Source: Chlorobiaceae bacterium
Lineage (GTDB): Bacteria; Bacteroidota; Chlorobiia; Chlorobiales; Chlorobiaceae
DNA: 36,070 bases
Assembly: GCA_013334565.1 (NCBI GenBank)
Contig: JAAXXI010000019.1
Span: 1-36,070, forward strand
Direction: 5' to 3'
Shown here: positions 7,311 through 15,483 of the stretch, piece after piece
How the letters are laid out: each line of letters opens with the position of its first letter
Position numbering within the stretch: position 1 is the stretch's first letter
Position numbers and translations under genes: made by a program
Notes under the pieces: model-generated
The model's input: only the letters and a program-made list of their open reading frames with translations
The model's database searches: none
What the model was told of the DNA's origin: nothing

Positions 7311-8441
7311 ATGAACATCACGACAGAAACCAGGGAAGAAGTCTGGCATGATTTGCGGGAGCCCGGTGCATACGAATGGTGGTATTTCGATGCGGAAGAC
7401 GTCGAGAGCGGCATCTCGATTGTCATTATCTGGTTTGCAGGTTTTCCCTTTTCCCCCTATTACAACGAACGTTACGACCTGTGGAAAGCTGCGGCCGGTC
7501 CGGAGCCTCCACTTCCCGCAGACTATTCCGGTTTCAGTTTCCAGCTTTACGAACATGGCCGGGAGAGCATCAATTTTATCCGGGAAGGGCCGAACGGTCT
7601 TTTTGAAAGTGCCCGGCCGGAAATCGGGGCCAGGTTCGAAAAGAATGTTTTCAGCTATGACTCCACGTCCGGCGAATACAGGCTCGATATTGATTTTGCA
7701 TTTCCCGCCCGGCAGAAAAATGTCAAGGCTTCGCTCGTGTTCAAAACATGTCGGAGGCTGGCATACGAGAAAAAAGACGGTGGAAGCCATGGGAGCGGGC
7801 CAATGCACCAGTGGCTGCTTTCGGTGCCCCGTGCGGATGTGGAAGGAGCGCTCGAAATAACCGGGCTTCCCGGCGAACCGCTGCGCAGGTTAACGGTGCG
7901 TGCGAGAGGGTATCACGATCATAATTTCGGGGCTATGCCGCTTCAGGAATATATTTCCCGCTGGTACTGGGGGAGGGCATTTTCCGGGCATACCGATATC
8001 GTCTACTATCTGGTGTTTTTCAGGGACGGAACGCTTCGTCCTCTGACCCTGCTTTTTCTGCATGACCACCACGACGGGAAGACCAGGGTCCTTGACAATA
8101 TTGAAATAACGGAAGGAAACTTCATGCGAGGGCTGTTTGCACCGGTACACGGCAGGTTGCTCCAACTCTCATGCGAAGATGTCAGTCTTGACATCAGGCA
8201 TGAGCGGGTGCTCGACGCCGGGCCGTTCTACCTGCGTTTCACCTCGGCCATCTCTCTCGAACGGAACGGTCAGCGGTACGATACGTTCGGGGGAATTTCG
8301 GAATATCTCGATCCGGGCCGCCTTCATTCACGCTTCATGCGTTTTTTTACCCGCAGCCGCATCTGGCGCGATGGCGAACATTCACTGATGTACGACATAT
8401 ACAATAATTTTAAGCGCTCTTTGGATTTGAAGAAAAGGTGA
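7311..8441 (+). CDS. crtC: CrtC-type carotenoid 1,2-hydratase
   Basis: The 376-residue protein matches the CrtC/lipocalin-like hydratase family, with N-terminal YEWWYFDAED (residues 21-30), a central GPMHQWLLSVPRADVEG, and a C-terminal FYLRF...GISEYLDPGRL region. In green sulfur bacteria this enzyme adds water to the end group of chlorobactene to form hydroxychlorobactene, a chlorosome carotenoid that can then be glycosylated and acylated. ATG 7311 follows an in-frame stop by only seven codons, so the start is well bounded, though there is no clear ribosome site. The petC-petB pair follows on the same strand after 158 bases, an arrangement I recall from Chlorobaculum tepidum. Confidence 0.87.
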   Translation: MNITTETREEVWHDLREPGAYEWWYFDAEDVESGISIVIIWFAGFPFSPYYNERYDLWKAAAGPEPPLPADYSGFSFQLYEHGRESINFIREGPNGLFESARPEIGARFEKNVFSYDSTSGEYRLDIDFAFPARQKNVKASLVFKTCRRLAYEKKDGGSHGSGPMHQWLLSVPRADVEGALEITGLPGEPLRRLTVRARGYHDHNFGAMPLQEYISRWYWGRAFSGHTDIVYYLVFFRDGTLRPLTLLFLHDHHDGKTRVLDNIEITEGNFMRGLFAPVHGRLLQLSCEDVSLDIRHERVLDAGPFYLRFTSAISLERNGQRYDTFGGISEYLDPGRLHSRFMRFFTRSRIWRDGEHSLMYDIYNNFKRSLDLKKR

Positions 8442-8599
8442 AAAAAATTAAATTGAGAGTTTGTTTAGGTTCGGTTTTCAGAGAAAGCCGATACCATAAA
8501 AAAGGAAATTGCCGCCGACAGCTTTCTTCGGCTGGAACACGAAGGTTTAATGCCTGTTGAATCATAATAAATAGTCTGAAAAAAAGGAGATAGATCGTA

Positions 8600-9136
8600 A
8601 TGGCACTACAAGCTAATTTCAAGAGCCCGTCCAGATTGGGTTCACTTGGAGAAGGTGCTTCCGGTTCACCTGCAGGTTCGGTTCCCGGCGCTGCAGGCAA
8701 GGGGCCCGGCGTTGATTTAGAGCGCCGCAATTTCCTCGGGATGGTCGTTGGCGGCGTAGGCGCGGCAGTTGCCGTTTCCACGCTTTTCCCGATCGTCAAG
8801 TACATCATCCCGCCGTCGAACGCAGTGAAAGACGTCAGCGAAAAGGTTGTTGGAAAAGCTTCCGATGTGCCGCCGAAAGGTTTCAAGATTTTCCAGTTCA
8901 ACAAGGACAAGGTGCTTGTCATCAATGACAACGGACAGCTCACGGCCTGCAGTGCTGTCTGTACGCACCTCGGATGTCTTGTTCACTGGGAAAGTGCAGC
9001 AGGTCAGGTTGCCTGCCCTTGCCATGGAGCAAAGTACAAGCAGACCGGCGAAATCATTTCCGGCCCGCAGCCTCTGCCCCTGAAGGCATACAAAGTAAAG
9101 GTCGATGGTGAAAACCTCGTCGTTTCGAAAGCTTAA
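8600..9136 (+). CDS. petC: Rieske iron-sulfur protein of the cytochrome bc/b6f-type complex
   Basis: The 178-residue protein has both cluster-binding boxes: CTHLGC at 121-126 and CPCHG at 139-143, with the two Cys and two His ligands and the disulfide Cys pair (126/141). A single membrane helix spans about residues 46-70, preceded by a twin-arginine-like RRNFLG at 42-47. The first 38 residues are a Gly/Ser/Pro-rich extension. It transfers electrons from menaquinol to a c-type cytochrome on the periplasmic side. An AAGGAG ribosome site lies about 10 bases before ATG 8600. It forms an operon with petB, 35 bases downstream. CATAAT at 8563 could be a -10 box, but no matching -35 is visible. Confidence 0.95.
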   Translation: MALQANFKSPSRLGSLGEGASGSPAGSVPGAAGKGPGVDLERRNFLGMVVGGVGAAVAVSTLFPIVKYIIPPSNAVKDVSEKVVGKASDVPPKGFKIFQFNKDKVLVINDNGQLTACSAVCTHLGCLVHWESAAGQVACPCHGAKYKQTGEIISGPQPLPLKAYKVKVDGENLVVSKA

Positions 9137-9171
9137 TCACTAATTCTTGAAAACCAACGGAGTCAGGAAAC

Positions 9172-10416
9172 ATGGCTGAAAACAATAAAACTGCTGCTGC
9201 GGGGGCTGTTCCTCCCAAGCCGAAAGCAGCTGCACCGGGTGCCGCCAAACCGGCACCTTCAAAACCGGCACCTTCAAACACGGCGCCAGCCTCGGGCGGC
9301 GTCTATAAACCACCTGTAGACCGTCCGGACCCGAACCCCTACAAGGAGACCCGCGTCAGTGACCTGACCGCATGGTTCCAGGAGCGCTTCTACGTTCTTG
9401 TTCCGGTTATCGATTACCTGAAGAAAAAGGAAGTTCCGAAGCACCGCCTGTCGTTCTGGTACTACTTCGGCGGCCTCGCTCTTTTCTTCTTCATGATCCA
9501 GATCGTCACCGGCCTTCTGCTTCTGCAGTACTACAAACCGACCGAGGCTGAAGCTTTCGCCTCTTTCGTATTCATCCAGCAGCATGTGCCCTATGGCTGG
9601 CTTATCCGCCAGATCCATGCATGGTCGGCCAACCTCATGGCCCTGATGGCGTTCATCCACATGTTCAGCACCTTCTTCATGAAGTCCTACCGCAAACCCC
9701 GTGAGCTCATGTGGGTAAGCGGCTTTCTCCTTCTGGTTCTCACCCTCGGTTTCGGCTTTACCGGCTATCTCCTTCCCTGGAACGAGCTGGCATTCTTCGC
9801 TACCCAGGTTGGTACTGAAGTTCCGAAAGTCGCACCAGGCGGTGCTTTCCTTGTCAGCATCCTTCGCGGCGGCGAAGAAGTGAGCGGCGAAACCCTCACC
9901 CGTATGTTCTCGCTGCACGTCGTGCTGCTTCCCGGACTCCTGATGCTTGTCCTTTCGGCCCACCTCATGCTTGTCCAGGTCCTCGGCACTTCGGCGCCTA
10001 TCGGTTACAAAGGGACCGGCATGATCAAAGGGTATGAAAAATTCTTCCCGACCTTCCTTGCAAAGGATGCCATCGGCTGGATGATCGGTTTCGCGCTGCT
10101 TGTCTACCTTGCATGGGCATTCCCCTGGCATATCGGCATCAAGGCTGACCCGCTCACCCCGGCACCTGTCGGCATCAAGCCGGAATGGTATTTCTGGGCG
10201 CAGTTCCAGCTGCTGAAAGATCTGAAGTTTGAAGGCGGCGAACTGCTTGCTATCATTTCACTGACCGTCGGCGGTATCGTCTGGATGCTCGTGCCGTTCT
10301 TCGACCGCCAGGCATCGAAAGAAGAGAAGAGCCCTGCGTTCACCATCTTCGGCCTGCTTGTCCTTGCCTTCCTCCTCATCAACACTTTCCGTGTCTATCT
10401 GGAGTACGGCTGGTAA
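9172..10416 (+). CDS. petB: Cytochrome b of the bc/b6f-type complex, single-chain form
   Basis: A 414-residue polytopic protein with about eight membrane helices. Haem-ligand histidines are His149/His163 in helix B and His249/His264 in helix D; the 14 residues between the latter pair are the b6-type spacing. The quinol-site motif PEWY is at 337-340. Cytochrome b6 and subunit IV regions are joined in one chain. An Ala/Pro-rich, probably disordered extension covers residues 7-45. At the position of the haem c-binding Cys of plant b6 (FYCLGG) this protein has a Tyr (WYYFGG, residues 96-101), so that haem is probably absent. No cytochrome f or c1 gene follows, in line with green sulfur bacteria. 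A strong terminator ends the operon. Confidence 0.95.
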   Translation: MAENNKTAAAGAVPPKPKAAAPGAAKPAPSKPAPSNTAPASGGVYKPPVDRPDPNPYKETRVSDLTAWFQERFYVLVPVIDYLKKKEVPKHRLSFWYYFGGLALFFFMIQIVTGLLLLQYYKPTEAEAFASFVFIQQHVPYGWLIRQIHAWSANLMALMAFIHMFSTFFMKSYRKPRELMWVSGFLLLVLTLGFGFTGYLLPWNELAFFATQVGTEVPKVAPGGAFLVSILRGGEEVSGETLTRMFSLHVVLLPGLLMLVLSAHLMLVQVLGTSAPIGYKGTGMIKGYEKFFPTFLAKDAIGWMIGFALLVYLAWAFPWHIGIKADPLTPAPVGIKPEWYFWAQFQLLKDLKFEGGELLAIISLTVGGIVWMLVPFFDRQASKEEKSPAFTIFGLLVLAFLLINTFRVYLEYGW

Positions 10417-10435
10417 GCGTTTTCCTGCGAACGAA

Positions 10436-10473
10436 AATCAAAAAGGCCGCCTTTTCGGGCGGCCTTTTTGATT
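10436..10473. terminator. Strong, bidirectional-looking terminator after petB
   Basis: A long inverted repeat pairs GGCCGCC (10445-10451) with GGCGGCC (10458-10464) around a TTTTCG loop. Flanking AATCAAAAA and TTTTTGATT extend the pairing and provide U-rich ends in both directions. It ends petCB transcription on the plus strand and could also stop read-through from the amylase gene on the minus strand. Confidence 0.92.
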
Positions 10474-10477
10474 TACT

Positions 10478-10561
10478 TGGAAAGTGGAAAGTGGAAAGTG
10501 GAAAGTGGAAAGTGGAAAGTGGAAAGTGGAAAGTGGAAAGTGGAAAGTGGAAAGTGGAAAT
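10478..10561 (+). repeat. Heptanucleotide tandem repeat, unit TGGAAAG, 12 copies
   Basis: Eleven perfect copies and one last copy with a single mismatch (ending T) follow the petB terminator directly. The purine-rich strand is the sense strand of petB. The unit belongs to a family of 7-bp units seen again at 28232-28578 and, inverted, at 28791-28852. Copy number is likely to vary by replication slippage. Confidence 0.95.
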
Positions 10562-10576
10562 TCCTAAACCCCAAAT

Positions 10577-10628
10577 CCCACTTTCCAGATCCCCAATCCT
10601 CAGTCCTCAGCACTCAGTCCTCAGCACT
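10577..10628 (-). repeat. Inverted heptanucleotide array overlapping the 3' end of the amylase-like gene
   Basis: On the plus strand this is a run of pyrimidine-rich 7-mers (CCCACTT, TCCAGAT, CCCCAAT, CCTCAGT, CCTCAGC, ACTCAGT, CCTCAGC). It is the opposite orientation of the TGGAAAG array, so it reads purine-rich on the sense strand of the minus-strand gene. Positions 10614-10628 lie inside that gene and encode its last four residues (Ser-Ala-Glu-Asp) and stop codon. Confidence 0.88.
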
Positions 10629-13600
10629 AAAAAACACCCCCGTTTCATACCCTGCGAGGAATGCCTTCATCTCGATGTTTTCGATCGCTTCGAGCCATGC
10701 GGCGGTTTTCGCTGCCGGTTTCACGGATTTCCTGGTACCTTTGACCGACGGTTGTTCCGGTTTTCCGGCAAGCAGAATCAGGGTTGTCCAGGCAAGAAGC
10801 ACGGTGAACGGATGTTCGCGGAACCATGTCCTTCCCTGGCGTTCATCAAACTGGAGGAGGGCTGCGAAATGAGGGCGGTTTTCCCTGAAGAGCACTTCAA
10901 GGCTTCCCTTAAGTTCGTCGCCGGGCGTATCGGGTTCCGGTGACTCTTTCAGCGAGAGCATGCAGGCGAGAAGGTGCGGGATGTTCCTGCCCCGTATGCC
11001 GAAAAATCCATTTTCCGGGTAACAGGACCCCAGTGCGTCGTGCAGGAGGCAATCGTCAACGATATTCGAGCTGATCGCTTCAGACGCGGCAAGCATTTCC
11101 TGGAGCGAGCCGAGCAGGACCCAGTGCATGCAGATATTCGCGAACGCGCTGCCGTTGTCGAGGGACAGTCCGAGCGCAGCCTGGATTTTGCGGCTGTCGG
11201 GCTTAATGGAAAGGGCAAGGGCTTGCGATGCGGCTTTTTTCAGGAGCGAAACTGCCCGCTCCCTGAGCTCGGGTTTCACTTCCAGAGGCTTTTCGATAAA
11301 TTCCCCAAGCTGGAGGACCGTTGTTTCAAGAAGGGAGGAGAGTAAATCCCCGAACGCCGCAACTGTGGCATCATCAAGCATATCCGGAACTTTGCCGACC
11401 AGCGGAAGATTTTCGAAAGCGCTGACAACGGTGCGGTGGAAAGGCGCGAAAATCATTTCGAGGGCGGCGCGTTCGATCGACGGGGTACCGTTTCCGTTCA
11501 ACTGCATGCAAAGCCGGTCATAAGGCCGGAACCTCGATGGCTGCACGACGCGGAAATTGAGAAATACGTTGTAGCGGTAACCCTCGAGCGCCACGAGCAG
11601 GCCGTTTTCATGGATTTCCCTCGCAGAACGGATAAATTCGAGCCCGCTCGCATGGTCGCTGAAAATGACGAAGTCATTGTCCCGATTTTCCAGGTTGAGC
11701 CCCTGGCCAAGCGAGCTCTGCATGATCTGTCCATCGCGCAGGTAGCCGGCCGATGTCCTGATCCAGCCGACGGCACGTTCGAACGAGTTGTTGAAGACTA
11801 CGAGCGCCGTTTCGTTTTCGCGCCTGTTCGAATAGGCGAAAATGTTTTCGTTGACCGATCCTTCCGGGGAGAAAACATCGTAAAGGAAGAAATTCCGGAC
11901 CTCGGCGAAGAGCGGACGCTTTTTCAGGATCGGGAAAATCTCCCGGTAATGGCGTTCGACGAGATATTCGTCGGGCTGTTCGTCATAATAGGCTTTGGCG
12001 TATTCCATGCCATATTTTTCGGTGAACCCTTCCACCTGGCCGTGTCCGAACATCGGCAGGCCGGGCATGGTGATCATCATCATGCAGACACCGAAATACT
12101 TGTCGCCCCTTCCGAACTGCGCTATCGCGGTATCCTCGTCGGGATTGTTCATGAAGTTCACGTAGCGCTTGAGGATTTCCGGGTCGAACTCGAGGGTGTT
12201 CTTGATGAGGTACCGGTAACCGGTGTTGTCCTCCTTTTTCAGCATGTGCATGAACGCGCTGTTGTAGACGCGGTGCATGCCGAGCGTCCTGACGAAATAT
12301 CCTTCGAGCATCCAGAAGGCTTCGGCAAGGAGGAGGGTGTCGGGGACCTCTTTCTGCACGCGGTCCACAACCTCCCGCCAGAACTCTTCCGGGATCGCCG
12401 CATCGAAATCGGACATGCTCAGGGCATAACCCGAACGGGACGGTACCGCTGCGGCATGGCCGGGAAGCGGGAACCAGAGGCGCTGGATATGCCGCTTGGC
12501 AAGAACCATCGCCGCATCGAAGCGGATAACGGGGAACATCCTCGCAACGTGGAGGATCTGCTGTATCACCCCTTCCCGTACCTCCGTGCTGAGGAAGTTC
12601 AGCTGTGCCGTGTCGTTCCACGGCATGTTGGTGCCGTCGTTGCCGTGGTAGATGAACCGAGTGTCTCCGGTCAGGTAATCGACGCGCTTGAAGGTGACCG
12701 CCGCATCCGAACGGTTCCAGTAGCCATCTTCGAGGAAAATGCCGTACCTCGGGTCGCTGCTGAGGTTCGGGCCGGTATAGGAATAATTGTAATAGGGCGG
12801 TTCCCAGGCTGAAAGGAACCAGTCGGGATTGCTCCTCACCAGCTCCGAATCCATGCCGGTATGGTTCGGCACCATGTCGCTCGCCAGCCGGATGCCGCGC
12901 TGCCTGGCCCTGTCGCGAAGGTTCAGGTATCCTTCGTATCCGCCGATATCGTCAGAGATCTCATATTTTTCAAGAGCGTAAGCCGAGGCCTTCGCTTCCG
13001 GATTCCCCTGCATCTGCTTGATTTTCTGGGAAGCGGTGCTGCGCTGCCAGAGACCGATGAGCCAGAGCGCGGTGAATCCCCGTTCGGCAAGGTGGTCGAG
13101 TTCCTCGTCAGGGATGTCCTGCAGACGTGAGACGGCCCTCCTGTAACGTTTGCCGAGCTGGTCGAGCCAGACGTAGGTGCTTTTGGCGATCATCACCACT
13201 TCGGGCATCCAGGAGGAGTCCAGCGAGTAGTTCGCCGGCGCGTTGTCATAGTCGAGGGTGCTGTAGTCGGGAACCTGGGCTTCCTTCTCGAGCCATTGTC
13301 CCGAATCCGCTCCCTGTTCACGCGTCAGCTTTTCGAAAAACAGGTATTTGTCCTCGTCTTCGATGAATTCGATAGCGACGTCCAGCATACCCCAGAACGG
13401 TGAATCCTGAAGCAGGTCGGACCAGTTGAGCCTGATATAGCGAAGCTGTTCGAGAATGGAGGATGGTGCGTGCCTGATCGGGCTGAACAGCAGTTCTTCG
13501 AGATCGAGATTGCCGGGCCCGACCGGGCCCATTGTCTTGATGGAGCTCTGCAGGGTGCCGATCAGTTTTCTGTACTCTCCGGTGTTCATGACTTTCCGGT

Positions 13601-14105
13601 CGAACAGTATTTCTCCGAACGGTTCAAGCGCCGGGTTCGCCTTGTTCAGCCAGACCATGAAAGACTCTTCGACAACTCCTGTCCTGTTTTTTCCCTTTTC
13701 CAGCCATTCGCGGGCTGTTTCATCTCCTTCGAAGACCGTCCGGGGCGGGAAGGCCGACAGGAATTTTTCAAGGTAAGCCGATGATTTCCTTATGGACAGC
13801 TCTTCCTCGAATTGACGGTAGACCTTGTCGAGCAGGTCGGGCTGCCGTGAAGCTGTAGAAATTGAAAAAATATAGTGGAAGAGCTCATGAAGCAGCTTCA
13901 TGCCGTTGAGTTGCGCAGGCAGGACAGGCTTGGCATCGGCACCCTTTTCCTTTTTGAGGAAGTCGTTGATGATTGCGGCCTGTTTTTCGGTTTGTACATA
14001 ACCTTCCTGGGCGGAATGCTGCAGGGTGAGGAAATCGGGGTCGGTCTGATGAAAAAGTTCTCGGGCGATCCGGTTTGCGTAAAAATGTTCTCTTGTCTGA
14101 AACAC
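10614..14105 (-). CDS. Very large GH13 alpha-amylase-family protein with helical N- and C-terminal regions
   Basis: This 1163-residue protein is more than twice the usual alpha-amylase length. The catalytic barrel spans about residues 335-780: region I DMVPNH (410-415), region II IRFDAAM with nucleophile Asp530, region III LLAEAFW with acid/base Glu595, and region IV FMNNPDED with Asp656. In region IV the usual Asn-His-Asp is Asn-Pro-Asp. About 310 helical residues precede the barrel and about 350 follow it. No signal peptide is seen, so it probably acts in the cytoplasm, perhaps on glycogen or maltodextrin. The start is GTG 14105; the frame stays open upstream without a clear ATG, so the true start could be earlier. 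The last codons come from a repeat array. Confidence 0.83.
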   Translation of the reverse strand: MFQTREHFYANRIARELFHQTDPDFLTLQHSAQEGYVQTEKQAAIINDFLKKEKGADAKPVLPAQLNGMKLLHELFHYIFSISTASRQPDLLDKVYRQFEEELSIRKSSAYLEKFLSAFPPRTVFEGDETAREWLEKGKNRTGVVEESFMVWLNKANPALEPFGEILFDRKVMNTGEYRKLIGTLQSSIKTMGPVGPGNLDLEELLFSPIRHAPSSILEQLRYIRLNWSDLLQDSPFWGMLDVAIEFIEDEDKYLFFEKLTREQGADSGQWLEKEAQVPDYSTLDYDNAPANYSLDSSWMPEVVMIAKSTYVWLDQLGKRYRRAVSRLQDIPDEELDHLAERGFTALWLIGLWQRSTASQKIKQMQGNPEAKASAYALEKYEISDDIGGYEGYLNLRDRARQRGIRLASDMVPNHTGMDSELVRSNPDWFLSAWEPPYYNYSYTGPNLSSDPRYGIFLEDGYWNRSDAAVTFKRVDYLTGDTRFIYHGNDGTNMPWNDTAQLNFLSTEVREGVIQQILHVARMFPVIRFDAAMVLAKRHIQRLWFPLPGHAAAVPSRSGYALSMSDFDAAIPEEFWREVVDRVQKEVPDTLLLAEAFWMLEGYFVRTLGMHRVYNSAFMHMLKKEDNTGYRYLIKNTLEFDPEILKRYVNFMNNPDEDTAIAQFGRGDKYFGVCMMMITMPGLPMFGHGQVEGFTEKYGMEYAKAYYDEQPDEYLVERHYREIFPILKKRPLFAEVRNFFLYDVFSPEGSVNENIFAYSNRRENETALVVFNNSFERAVGWIRTSAGYLRDGQIMQSSLGQGLNLENRDNDFVIFSDHASGLEFIRSAREIHENGLLVALEGYRYNVFLNFRVVQPSRFRPYDRLCMQLNGNGTPSIERAALEMIFAPFHRTVVSAFENLPLVGKVPDMLDDATVAAFGDLLSSLLETTVLQLGEFIEKPLEVKPELRERAVSLLKKAASQALALSIKPDSRKIQAALGLSLDNGSAFANICMHWVLLGSLQEMLAASEAISSNIVDDCLLHDALGSCYPENGFFGIRGRNIPHLLACMLSLKESPEPDTPGDELKGSLEVLFRENRPHFAALLQFDERQGRTWFREHPFTVLLAWTTLILLAGKPEQPSVKGTRKSVKPAAKTAAWLEAIENIEMKAFLAGYETGVFFSAED

Positions 14106-14281
14106 GGGCTGATTTTCTTGATTGTCATAACAGGCCAGCCGGAACGCACGGCTGACCTGTTGATCTCTTTTCAGGCTCGTGGTTCCGCGGCAACGGATTG
14201 CGAACTTCGTTAAGGTACTGAATTTCTCGAAGAAAAGTCAGTCAGAAGTTTGCAGGCTTCGGGCGGCGAAGGGAAGGGCGG

Positions 14282-14698
14282 TCAATCGCCGGAGCCGCCC
14301 GTTTTCCTGAACTTGTTCTCCACGTAACCCTGAAGGTATTTGAAGCCGATGTCTTTCAGGGAGTGGAAGACGTCGAGCCCGATAGTGTACATCACGCCTT
14401 TTCTGCGCGAAGCAGTCGGCTCGGGCTGAAGTGCAGACGGTTCGGGCGATTTTGCAACCGGCTGGCTTTTCCGACGGCCGCCGAGCGATTTGGTAATGAT
14501 GAGCCCTGCCGTGAAGGTCGTTCCTGCTGCGAGGAACGGATGTTTTTTTACGATTTCTTCAGGCGAGAGTTCTTCCGCGATGTCTTCCTTGAGGTTCCGG
14601 GTCCTTGCCTTGATCTGTTTTTCTTTTTCCGCGATAGTTCTCTGGAGCTCTTCAATGCGTGCCTGGATGCCGTGCAGGGTGTCATTTTTTGTAGTCAT
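14282..14698 (-). CDS. Small coiled-coil protein of a YqjD/YqjE-like operon (YqjK-position)
   Basis: The 138-residue protein has an N-terminal coiled coil (HGIQARIEELQRTIAEKEKQ) and a short Gly/Ala/Thr hydrophobic segment around residues 55-70 (HPFLAAGTTFTAGLIITKSL) that could be a membrane anchor. A Pro/Ser-rich linker and a C-terminal amphipathic part follow. It starts 17 bases before the end of the upstream holin-like membrane gene and is the third gene of a minus-strand set that parallels the enterobacterial yqjD-yqjE-yqjK operon. The family is not recognised with certainty. A role in membrane or cell-envelope stress adaptation is inferred from the neighbours. Confidence 0.65.
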   Translation of the reverse strand: MTTKNDTLHGIQARIEELQRTIAEKEKQIKARTRNLKEDIAEELSPEEIVKKHPFLAAGTTFTAGLIITKSLGGRRKSQPVAKSPEPSALQPEPTASRRKGVMYTIGLDVFHSLKDIGFKYLQGYVENKFRKTGGSGD

Positions 14699-15077
14699 GG
14701 ACCGAAAGGAGAATGTTCTGTATCAGGTTTTTGAGAAGCAATGGTTTAATTCTGGCTAAAAAAACAAAGGAGCACAGGAACACAAGGCTGACCAGCAGGT
14801 AGCCGAGGAACTGGTGCCTGAAAAGCTCTCCGGCAAGGAGTGCGAATGTGGTGATGAGGTAGGCTATGCCGATGATCAGGATGACGCCGAGGACAACGAA
14901 AACCGAAATAGCGGCTATCTTTTCCGTCAGCTCTATCTTGAGCAGTTCTATCCGGGCCTCGATAATGTCAATGACATCGGCATACGTAGACGAGGCCGTA
15001 TCTTCGAGAAGTCTGTGAATGCCGGGTTTCCTCTGCTTTTCAGCCGGTTCCCGTTCCGCATCCCTTTTCATGTCCAT
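14682..15077 (-). CDS. YqjE-like two-helix membrane protein (DUF1469 / holin-X-like)
   Basis: The 131-residue protein has a charged cytoplasmic N-terminus (about 45 residues), then two long hydrophobic helices (about 55-80 and 86-110) and a short basic tail. The segment YADVIDIIEARIELLKIELTEKI before the first helix is characteristic of the YqjE/DUF1469 family, sometimes labelled phage-holin-like although chromosomal. It overlaps the next gene by 17 bases and follows the DUF883-like gene by 22 bases. In Escherichia coli relatives this operon is made in stationary phase and encodes inner-membrane proteins. Its exact function is unknown. Confidence 0.75.
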   Translation of the reverse strand: MDMKRDAEREPAEKQRKPGIHRLLEDTASSTYADVIDIIEARIELLKIELTEKIAAISVFVVLGVILIIGIAYLITTFALLAGELFRHQFLGYLLVSLVFLCSFVFLARIKPLLLKNLIQNILLSVHDYKK

Positions 15078-15099
15078 GACGGTATCCGGATTCTCCCAC

Positions 15100-15372
15100 T
15101 CAATGCCTTTTTCTCATGAAAAGGCCAAGTACCGCTCCTGCTCCGAGCGAATAGAGCATCGCGCGGGCGGGATTTTTCCTGATATATTCCTTGGTCTGCT
15201 CGTAAATTTTTTCCAGTTGTTCGTAGGATTCGCTCTCCCTGAACGAGGAAACTACTTCCGTAAGAGATTGACCGATTTCCTTCAACTGGTCGGCAATTGC
15301 AGGCTCTTCGCCCGGTCTTGCTGAAGGAGTGTCATGTTCGCCGTGGATGATAACCGGGACGTCCTGTTCCAT
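15100..15372 (-). CDS. YqjD/ElaB-like (DUF883) tail-anchored membrane protein
   Basis: From ATG 15372 the product has 90 residues: a long helix (IGQSLTEVVSSFRE...YEQLEKIYEQTKEYIRKNPARAM) and a C-terminal membrane anchor (MLYSLGAGAVLGLFMRKRH). The KxxIRxNPxxAxxxxxGxGxxLGxLxRRR ending is the DUF883 (ElaB/YqjD/YgaM) signature; those proteins bind ribosomes and tether them to the inner membrane in stationary phase. A longer TTG start at 15423 is possible but has no better ribosome site. It is the first gene of the three-gene minus-strand operon. Confidence 0.75.
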   Translation of the reverse strand: MEQDVPVIIHGEHDTPSARPGEEPAIADQLKEIGQSLTEVVSSFRESESYEQLEKIYEQTKEYIRKNPARAMLYSLGAGAVLGLFMRKRH

Positions 15373-15483
15373 AATGGGTTTCGATCTAGGTAATGGTTTT
15401 CGCTGGCTGTGGTCAAAAGCCAATATAAAAAAACATTATCGTCTTTGCACTTCACTCTCTTTTGCATGGCCCTCTTGCTGCCC

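Noticed and set aside
9274..10131. 285-codon open frame on the minus strand opposite petB
   Set aside because: Its translation is highly charged and low in hydrophobic residues, mirroring the membrane-protein codons of petB, which is certain.
10478..10561. Possible CRISPR array
   Set aside because: The unit is 7 bases, directly tandem and without spacers; no cas genes are present.
11436..12812. 458-codon open frame on the plus strand opposite the amylase-like gene
   Set aside because: The minus strand carries all four GH13 motifs in order; the plus-strand translation has no family features and is a by-product of GC-rich codon use.
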